Positions 53,302 to 58,482 of a DNA stretch of 58,482 nt are shown here, in pieces (positions within the stretch are counted from its first letter, which is position 1; every line of letters starts with the position of its first letter). The notes beneath the pieces are model-generated. The model was given only the letters and a program-made list of their open reading frames with translations, had not been told where the DNA came from and ran no database searches. Source of the DNA: an uncultured Clostridia bacterium. GTDB lineage: Bacteria; Bacillota; Clostridia; TANB77; CAG-508. The stretch spans positions 1 to 58,482 of the forward strand of contig CALXKK010000010.1 of the NCBI GenBank assembly GCA_944388935.1. Reading direction: 5' to 3'. The position numbers and the translations under genes are program-made.

Positions 53302-53745
53302 TTATAAATTATTATATTGTTCATCTGTTACTGGCTCACACCATTCATTAGAAGTATTTTCTCCTGGTACTTCAATTGCTAGGTGACTAAACCAACTATC
53401 TTTTTTAGCTCCATGCCAATGTTTAACATTTGCAGGTATTACTACTATATCTCCTGGTTTTAGGCTTCTAGCTTCTTTTCCTTCTTCTTGATACCAACCT
53501 TCTCCATCTACACAAATAAGTATTTGTCCTCCATCTTTTGTGGCATGATGAATGTGCCAATTATTTCTACATCCAGGTTCAAATGTTACATTTGCTATAG
53601 AAATACTTGACTCTCCTGGTTTTGTTAAAGGATTTAAGTATGAATTTCCTATAAAGTATTGTGCATATGCTGTATTTGGATTACCTAATCCAAATTTTGG
53701 TGCAAATTCACCTAATTGATCTCTACCTGCAGTTTGTTTTTTCAT
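53302..53745 (-). CDS. Cupin-domain protein
   Basis: The 147-residue cupin has the first motif NNWHIHHATKDGGQILICVDGEG (shown in part; histidines WHIHH) and the second motif GDIVVIPANVKHWHGA. It probably binds a metal and, by family, may help in detoxifying or oxidising a small molecule. It begins with KKQTAGRDQLGEFAPKFG, a pattern common in cupins next to MerR and aldo/keto reductase genes. First gene of the operon, 36 bp after the MerR-type promoter. Confidence 0.9.
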   Translation of the reverse strand: MKKQTAGRDQLGEFAPKFGLGNPNTAYAQYFIGNSYLNPLTKPGESSISIANVTFEPGCRNNWHIHHATKDGGQILICVDGEGWYQEEGKEARSLKPGDIVVIPANVKHWHGAKKDSWFSHLAIEVPGENTSNEWCEPVTDEQYNNL

Positions 53746-53780
53746 TATTCATTCCTCCTTTATACAATTAATCTTTTTAG

Positions 53781-53811
53781 ATGTTATCACTTGGAGTTAG
53801 CTCAAAGTCAA
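53781..53811 (-). promoter_or_regulatory. MerR-type promoter/operator before the cupin operon
   Basis: TTGACT and TAACAT are 19 bp apart on the minus strand, and the spacer holds CTTTGAG-CTAA-CTCCAAG, a near-perfect dyad. It lies 36 bp before the cupin start and fits autoregulation by the MerR protein encoded second in the operon. Confidence 0.8.
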
Positions 53812-53846
53812 TAGCTTTTTGTATAATAAAAAATATTTTCTTTAAG

Positions 53847-54236
53847 CTACACATTAAACCCATCATTTCCTGCAATAAGTGCATCACTAGGATTTGTTGG
53901 ATTATAATAAACATCTATTTTATCTCCTGCATTTAACCAACCTATTCTTGGAGTTGATTTTGTACCTATTGGCATACCTCCTATTTTTATAGCTTCTTGT
54001 TTCATTTTCACAGTTTCTGAAACTATATACTCTTTTCCTGAAACATTATACTTAACTTTTATTATAAAACATTGTCTAAGTTTAAAACTTATAACTGTGC
54101 CTTCTACTTTTTCTGAGCATCTCTTCTTTTTATTATCTTTTACTTTTTTTAATATTTTATAAACTATAAAAACTATTATACATGGAATAAGTATAATTGC
54201 AAAGAAACTAAGAATTACAATTATTAAATTTTTCAT
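53847..54236 (-). CDS. DUF3592-like membrane protein
   Basis: The 129-residue protein has one N-terminal helix (about residues 5-28), a basic loop and a small outer domain (VEGTVISFKLRQC, VKYNVSGKEYIVSETV, GDKIDVYYNPTNPSDALI) that resembles the DUF3592 pattern. Function unknown. It stands alone between the cupin operon and the dead deaminase copy. Confidence 0.75.
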   Translation of the reverse strand: MKNLIIVILSFFAIILIPCIIVFIVYKILKKVKDNKKKRCSEKVEGTVISFKLRQCFIIKVKYNVSGKEYIVSETVKMKQEAIKIGGMPIGTKSTPRIGWLNAGDKIDVYYNPTNPSDALIAGNDGFNV

Positions 54237-54264
54237 TATGTATCCCCTTTTATTAAAATTTTCT

Positions 54265-54440
54265 CTAAATTAAATTTTTATATATTATGTCTTCTCTATC
54301 ATCTATTTGTTTTTCATCTTATAAACTTTTATTAACTTCAGTATGAGCTGTTGGATCATTATTCTTTAATACTTGATTATTGGCAACAAATATAATATTA
54401 TCATCTTTATCAGTTATTACAGTTCCAAATGGTCCTCCTT
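54265..54440 (-). pseudogene. Dead copy of the guanine-deaminase-like gene
   Basis: Translation gives GGPFGTVITDKDDNIIFVAN and then NQVLKNNDPTAHTEV, the middle of the deaminase encoded at 55751, joined directly to NKSL-stop-DEKQIDDRED, which matches its C-terminal part. The N terminus and the PCPMC zinc motif are missing, the catalytic HAE has become HTE, and a stop codon follows. It is a second internally deleted gene copy. A MerR-type promoter lies 20 bp upstream. Confidence 0.85.
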
Positions 54441-54458
54441 ATAAATTAATCTGTAAAA

Positions 54459-54489
54459 ATATTATCGCTTGGAGTTAGCTCAAAGTCAA
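54459..54489 (-). promoter_or_regulatory. MerR-type promoter/operator before the dead deaminase copy
   Basis: TTGACT-N19-TAATAT with the same CTTTGAG-CTAA-CTCCAAG dyad as 53781-53811 (differing at only two of 31 bases). It drives no intact gene here. Confidence 0.7.
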
Positions 54490-54508
54490 TATTTTTTTTG
54501 TAATTTTT

Positions 54509-55156
54509 TTAATTAAGTTTATTTATTTTATTTGAATATATGTAATCCATTACTTCATCAGGATAATATTCATCACAGAACCTATCTAAACTACTATTAG
54601 CTGCAACTCCTTCTATTCTCTCTCTTTGTCTATTTGCAGCTACGCAAGAAATACCTACATCAAATGTTAATAACACAAGTAAAATTATAGTTATTTGTTT
54701 TAATCCAAATAAATCTAATTTACTTATAATTTTTTCTATTAAAGGATATACAAATTTAACAAATAAAACTCCTCCTGTTCCCCAATACAAACAATGCAAT
54801 AAGCTTGTCCTTCCATTTAAATTAAATAGCAAATTACTATAGTCCCATGAAACAGTTCCAAATAATTTTTCTTGAAAAAATGAAAATAAATACTCTACTA
54901 TTCCTCCCAATACCATAGTGATAAGAAAGATTTTTAAATAACTCTCATCTTTTATCTTGGATATTACCAAATAATATGCTACTAATCCTACACCATAAAC
55001 AGGTATTAATGGACCATATAACAGTCCTTGCCTAGATGCAAAGTGACCATTTTGTACTATAGCCACTACTGTCTCTACACCATATCCAATTATGCTACCG
55101 ATAATAAATACCCAAAATATTACTAAAATAAATTTAAAAACATCTTTCCTTTTCAT
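54509..55156 (-). CDS. CmpB-like putative ABC transporter permease, second copy
   Basis: The 215-residue polytopic protein is a paralogue of the one at 33827: GSIIGYGVETVV, GPLIPVYGVGLV, VEYLFSFFQEKLFG, WDYSNLLFNLNGRTSLLHCLYWG. The start at 55156 follows GAGGTGAT; an upstream GTG overlaps that site. It stands alone after ogt. As for its paralogue, the transport role implied by the name is unproven. Confidence 0.85.
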   Translation of the reverse strand: MKRKDVFKFILVIFWVFIIGSIIGYGVETVVAIVQNGHFASRQGLLYGPLIPVYGVGLVAYYLVISKIKDESYLKIFLITMVLGGIVEYLFSFFQEKLFGTVSWDYSNLLFNLNGRTSLLHCLYWGTGGVLFVKFVYPLIEKIISKLDLFGLKQITIILLVLLTFDVGISCVAANRQRERIEGVAANSSLDRFCDEYYPDEVMDYIYSNKINKLN

Positions 55157-55266
55157 TTCTATCACCTCTTCAATTAACTATAAATTAACATATAATAATT
55201 AATATAATTTTTATAATTTATTAAAATTATATTAATTTTAAGTAAATTGAAAAATCGATATATGTG

Positions 55267-55294
55267 AAAAAAAGCTTACATTTCTGTAAGCTTT
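55267..55294 (-). terminator. Terminator of the ogt-deaminase pair
   Basis: A perfect 10-bp stem AAAGCTTACA/TGTAAGCTTT with a 4-nt loop and a short U tract on the minus strand, 5 bp after the ogt stop. Confidence 0.85.
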
Positions 55295-55298
55295 AAGA

Positions 55299-55751
55299 TT
55301 AAATATTTTCTTTTTCTAGTTCCAATAACTTTTTCTTTATATCAAGACCTAAGGCATAACCACCTAATTGTCCATTTCCGTTTATTACTCTATGACAAGG
55401 AACTATTATTAATATTGGATTATTATGATTTGCCATTCCAACTGCTCTACAAGCTTTTGGATTTCCAATTCTAATTGCTATATCTTTATATGATGCTTTT
55501 TTACCATATGGTATTTTTAAAAGCTCATTCCAAACTTTCTTTTGAAATTCTGTACCTATTAATTTTATGGGTATATCGAAACTTTTTCTTTTACCTTCAA
55601 AATATTCTTCTAACTCTGAATTCACTTTATCCGTTAAACTTGTTCTAATTCCATTATCTTGTATATCATCTACTTTTGAAATCCCTGTAATAAAATTATC
55701 TGCATAAGAAATTTTGAGCTTTCCTATTTTAGTATTATATACTGCATACAT
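55299..55751 (-). CDS. ogt: Methylated-DNA--[protein]-cysteine S-methyltransferase
   Basis: This suicide enzyme removes methyl groups from O6-methylguanine. The 150-residue protein has the active-site LIIVPCHRVINGNGQLGGYALG and the preceding YGKKASYKDIAIRIGNPKACRAVG. AGGAGG... the start at 55751 overlaps the deaminase stop by one base. The pairing of the two genes suggests translational coupling. Confidence 0.95.
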   Translation of the reverse strand: MYAVYNTKIGKLKISYADNFITGISKVDDIQDNGIRTSLTDKVNSELEEYFEGKRKSFDIPIKLIGTEFQKKVWNELLKIPYGKKASYKDIAIRIGNPKACRAVGMANHNNPILIIVPCHRVINGNGQLGGYALGLDIKKKLLELEKENI

Positions 55752-56212
55752 TAGTATATTTCTCCATTTAGTTTTTTATAATCATTAAATAAATGTATAC
55801 AATCTTCTCTATCTATTTCTTTTTCATCTAATAAACTTTTATTATTTGTTTCTAAAAATTCGTAAATTGCATCATCTCTAAATCCTATTTCTCCAGCATC
55901 TTTTCTGGTACAAGCATAATATACTTCTTTAATATTTGCCCATATTATAGCAGATAAGCACATTGGACAAGGTTCACAAGATGTATACAAAATATATCCG
56001 GATAAATCATGTGTGTTTAATTTTTTACAAGCTTCTCTTATAGCTTGAACTTCAGCATGAGCTGTTGGATCATTATTCTTTATTACCTGATTATTTGCAA
56101 CAGAAATTACGTTTCCTTCTTTGTCAGTTATTACTGCACCAAAAGGACCACCTTCCTTGCTGTTCATTCCTTTTTCTGCTTGCTCTTTTGCTAATTTCAT
56201 ATATTTGTTCAT
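55751..56212 (-). CDS. Guanine-deaminase-like nucleoside deaminase
   Basis: The 153-residue zinc deaminase has the HAE motif PTAHAEVQAIREA and the metal motif TSCEPCPMC with ANNQVIKNNDPTAHAEV matching Bacillus guanine deaminase (GuaD) well. It likely turns guanine to xanthine, although tRNA or other base deaminases share the fold. It is 1 bp from ogt; a broken second copy lies at 54265-54440. Confidence 0.88.
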   Translation of the reverse strand: MNKYMKLAKEQAEKGMNSKEGGPFGAVITDKEGNVISVANNQVIKNNDPTAHAEVQAIREACKKLNTHDLSGYILYTSCEPCPMCLSAIIWANIKEVYYACTRKDAGEIGFRDDAIYEFLETNNKSLLDEKEIDREDCIHLFNDYKKLNGEIY

Positions 56213-56252
56213 TTTATCCTCCTAATTATGTTTTATAAAATTATTCGCTCTT

Positions 56253-56927
56253 CTACATAACGTATAATAAAATTGTGAAAAATTGTAATATACTTCCCAA
56301 TAATATAAATAAATGGAATACTGAGTGCATATATTTATGTTTTTTACCCAATCCATAAATTATAGCACCTATTGTGTATGAAAGTCCACCCAATAGTAAT
56401 AATATAAAGCCTCCTACACCAATTAAGCTTGGCAATAAATTTACTTTAAAAACAATACACCAACCCATTACTAAATAACATATCATAGAAAATACTTTAT
56501 ATTTCTTTATATCTATAGAATTCAATGTTATTCCTAAAATTGCCATCGCCCATACAATTCCAAAAATTGTCCAACCTAATGCAGTATTATATTCTCTTAA
56601 ACTAACTAACGCAAAAGGTGTATATGAACCTGCAATAAGCAAATAAATTGAACAATGGTCTAAAACTTGGAATACCTTTTTGGCTTTTCTTTTAGGATTT
56701 AAACCATGGTATATACTAGACATAGTATATAAAATTATCATAGTTGTGCCATAAATAGCACCACTTACAACTCCATATCCATTTCCATGAACAGCTGCAA
56801 AAACAACACATAAAACTGTGGCTACCACACCTAAAGCACCACCAACTATATGTGATGTCATATTAAAAATTTCTTCTCCCTTTGTATATGTTGGAAGTAT
56901 TCTATCACTTAATTTTGTTCTTTTCAT
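56253..56927 (-). CDS. Hemolysin III / PAQR-family membrane protein
   Basis: The 224-residue protein has seven membrane helices and the family pattern EEIFNMTSHIVGG, SIYHGLNPKRKAKKVFQVLDHCSIYLLIAGSYTPF (shown in part) and the C-terminal KYMHSVFHLFILLGS histidines that bind zinc. Relatives include YqfA and mammalian progestin/adiponectin receptors; the bacterial function, possibly lipid related, is unclear. The start at 56927 follows AGGAG. Confidence 0.9.
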   Translation of the reverse strand: MKRTKLSDRILPTYTKGEEIFNMTSHIVGGALGVVATVLCVVFAAVHGNGYGVVSGAIYGTTMIILYTMSSIYHGLNPKRKAKKVFQVLDHCSIYLLIAGSYTPFALVSLREYNTALGWTIFGIVWAMAILGITLNSIDIKKYKVFSMICYLVMGWCIVFKVNLLPSLIGVGGFILLLLGGLSYTIGAIIYGLGKKHKYMHSVFHLFILLGSILQFFTILLYVM

Positions 56928-56940
56928 AGCTCTCCTTTCA

Positions 56941-56976
56941 CGCAAAAGTAAGGGTTATATAATTACCTTTTTTGCG
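56941..56976 (+). terminator. Inverted repeat between patatin and hemolysin III genes
   Basis: CGCAAAAGTAAGG pairs imperfectly with CCTTTTTTGCG and is followed by six T residues on the plus strand. It would only terminate plus-strand transcripts, of which none is seen here. Confidence 0.35.
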
Positions 56977-56992
56977 TTTTTTATTGTAAAAG

Positions 56993-57850
56993 CTAACTAA
57001 TTTCTAAATATTTCTTTAGTTCATCTAAACATTCTTCTGTTTCTGCAATTCCTTCTTTATATAGATTATCCAATTTAGTTTTGTCCTTTTCTAATCTAGA
57101 AACATTAACTTTCTTTTTAGGTCTTATTATAAAAATTTTACCCTCTTTTTCTAAGTTTAATAATCTCTCTTGCAAATTATTATATCTTTCTGGCATTGTA
57201 TTTAATTTTTCTATTAATTCAGTATATTTATGATATGCCAATTTATATAACTTTTTCATTTTACCTGATGTCATTGGCTTTCTATATGTCTTATCCCTTG
57301 TTAATACAACAACTATCTTTTCGTAGCCTTGTTCTATAGCCCATTTCACTGGAATACTAGTAGTAACTGCTCCATCTAAATAATGATTTCCATTTATCTC
57401 CACCATAGCTGATGCAAGAGGCATACTTGATGAAGCTTGAACTGCTTTAAATAAATCATTGCAATTACTTTTTTCTAAATATTCAGTTTGTGCTTTTTCA
57501 CAATTTGTTGTAACAATTATAAATCTTTGTTTTGTATTCTCAAAAGCTTCATAATCAAAAGGTATTTTATTTTTAGATATATCTCCAAAAAGATAATCAT
57601 AACCAATTATTCCCTTATTTTTTATAAAAGCTTTTCTGCCTATGTATCTTGGGTCATCGCAAAATTCCAAATTTATTTTTGCAGACCTTTCTGGTTGTTT
57701 AGAAATATAGTTCATTGCATTTAATGCTCCCGCAGAAACTCCAGCAACAGATTCAAATTCCATATTATGCTTTAAAAAAGTATCTAATACTCCAGAGGTA
57801 TACATTCCTCTTAAAGCTCCACCTTCTAGAACTAGCGCTGCTTTTATCAT
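56993..57850 (-). CDS. Patatin-like phospholipase
   Basis: The 285-residue protein has the oxyanion loop GGALRGMYTSG, the nucleophile GVSAGAL and the catalytic DGAVTTSIP. It is like the bacterial RssA/YjjU patatins that hydrolyse phospholipid acyl chains; the substrate is not defined. No signal peptide, so it probably acts inside the cell. It is 65 bp upstream of the hemolysin III gene. Confidence 0.93.
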   Translation of the reverse strand: MIKAALVLEGGALRGMYTSGVLDTFLKHNMEFESVAGVSAGALNAMNYISKQPERSAKINLEFCDDPRYIGRKAFIKNKGIIGYDYLFGDISKNKIPFDYEAFENTKQRFIIVTTNCEKAQTEYLEKSNCNDLFKAVQASSSMPLASAMVEINGNHYLDGAVTTSIPVKWAIEQGYEKIVVVLTRDKTYRKPMTSGKMKKLYKLAYHKYTELIEKLNTMPERYNNLQERLLNLEKEGKIFIIRPKKKVNVSRLEKDKTKLDNLYKEGIAETEECLDELKKYLEIS

Positions 57851-58164
57851 TAGATTTCCCCCTCACTTTTATTACGCTATATATTCTATCACATAATGTA
57901 TAACTTTGTGTAAAATTTTTGTGAATTATTAATTAAACTATCTTTTGTCTCATATTTTATGCGTATAAAACAAAATAAAGATAGTAATAAAATACTATCT
58001 TATAAGCAATAAAATAAACACTACATTTTGCTTTGGACAGGCAATGTAGTGTTTGTTACTTCGTGGCAAACATACATTTCTGTATGTTTCATTTCCTATA
58101 ATTATTATACATTTTTTTTATTTTTATGTCAAATAATTTTTTCCATATAAACATTACAATAAAA
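57851..58164. other. Hairpin-rich gap without a gene
   Basis: This stretch holds three hairpins: AAGATAGTA/TACTATCTT (57978-58001), AAACACTACATT/AATGTAGTGTTT (58016-58054) and AAACATACA/TGTATGTTT with a TTTC loop (58068-58089). The second and third could end the minus-strand fragment at 58165. I found no open frame with family features. Confidence 0.5.
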
Positions 58165-58392
58165 TTATTTATTTCTCCATCCTGCAATATCTTCTATCTC
58201 GAACTTATAATCCAATTTCTTATTATATGCTTTTTCATAAGCTTCCTTTTTTTGCTGATAATCTATCTCCTGCATAATTAGACTATTTTCCTTAGCTGTT
58301 TTGTTTGGATCAGCATATATTGGTTTTAATACATGTAGAATATATTTTACTTTATTAAATTCTTCGTTATCTATTTCATCAGTTTCTTTCAT
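58165..58392 (-). CDS. Small unrecognised or fragmentary protein
   Basis: The frame encodes about 75 residues (KETDEIDNEEFNKVKYILHV, YADPNKTAKENSLIMQEIDY, then ...FEIEDIAGWRNK). I recognise no family. The only ATG near the start (58392) has no good ribosome binding site, and the frame stays open for a short distance upstream, so it may be a truncated piece of a larger gene. It is near the right edge of the window. Confidence 0.35.
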   Translation of the reverse strand: MKETDEIDNEEFNKVKYILHVLKPIYADPNKTAKENSLIMQEIDYQQKKEAYEKAYNKKLDYKFEIEDIAGWRNK

Positions 58393-58433
58393 CTCTACAA
58401 AACAAGACAAGAAAAGTGAACTTCGTTCACGCT

Positions 58434-58460
58434 GGCACTAATTAATTTTAGTGCCTTTTC
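58434..58460 (+). terminator. Terminator-like hairpin near the right edge
   Basis: GGCACTAA/TTAGTGCC (58434-58455) is followed by TTTTC on the plus strand, and GTGAAC/GTTCAC lies just before (58416-58430). The gene it serves, if any, is outside the window. Confidence 0.4.
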
Positions 58461-58482
58461 TTTTTCTTCTCTAAATAGTATA

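Overview
The window looks like chromosomal DNA of a low-GC, anaerobic, spore-forming member of the Clostridia. The support is the very AT-rich sequence, strong GGAGG ribosome binding sites, a complete spoIIIAA-AH operon, a pta-ackA acetate pathway, the non-mevalonate enzyme IspG and a ferredoxin-type aldo/keto reductase. All but one of the genes I accept are on the minus strand, so transcription runs right to left. I saw no rRNA, tRNA or CRISPR array. Recurrent remnants of internally deleted genes suggest ongoing gene decay.

Layout by coordinate. 1-70: three hairpins like an IS200/IS605 end, abutting ackA. 69-4780: trmB, ispG, a peptidase-E-like gene, pta and ackA. 4900-7200: two small genes of unknown or weakly known function and a Sua5 threonylcarbamoyl-AMP synthase. 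7180-9210: an island of three genes unlike their surroundings (two tiny membrane proteins around a GC-richer 350-residue orphan), each with its own promoter and structured untranslated regions. 9209-13820: a BcrA-type ABC exporter, the one plus-strand gene (polysaccharide deacetylase) and two unknown genes. 13940-20180: an apparent operon of ABC permease, binding-protein/VWA fusion, XpaC, second binding-like protein and TelA, headed by a collapsed ABC ATPase gene. 20290-23600: amidohydrolase, phosphofructokinase and trmL. 23670-24150: a third small membrane-protein cassette. 24160-29410: spoIIIAA-AH. 29640-32590: yebC, a broken flavodoxin gene and an ECF sigma/anti-sigma pair. 32740-43750: a lipid glycosyltransferase, a CmpB-like membrane protein, a MacB-like ABC protein, a UMPH-1-like nucleotidase, an acyl-CoA ligase, a Nudix enzyme, MntP and others. 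43900-46890: a larC-larB-larE nickel-pincer cofactor operon ending in the stub of a nickel transporter gene. 47000-58400: YxeA, a membrane-bound XRE/Asp-box regulator, an ASCH-Nudix fusion, a cupin-MerR-aldo/keto reductase operon, a second CmpB-like protein, ogt, a guanine-deaminase-like gene, hemolysin III and a patatin.

The most unusual signal is in the cassettes at 7.2-9.2 kb and 23.7-24.1 kb. In all four genes a stretch of the 5' leader is perfectly complementary to a stretch at the 3' end of the same transcript. In two it is a pair of hairpin loops (GGUAGA against UCUACC), with the 3' loop identical in both genes. In the third it is 12-nt and 11-nt segments. In the fourth, 10 nt covering the ribosome binding site match the 3' UTR. 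Three of the four share a GTGCTAWAAT extended -10 promoter. This may be an undescribed family of genes controlled by end-to-end mRNA pairing.

Three nearly identical MerR-type promoters (19-bp spacer over a dyad) lie before the cupin-MerR operon, before a dead deaminase copy, and before the lar operon. They may tie lactate-racemase cofactor synthesis to the local MerR protein.
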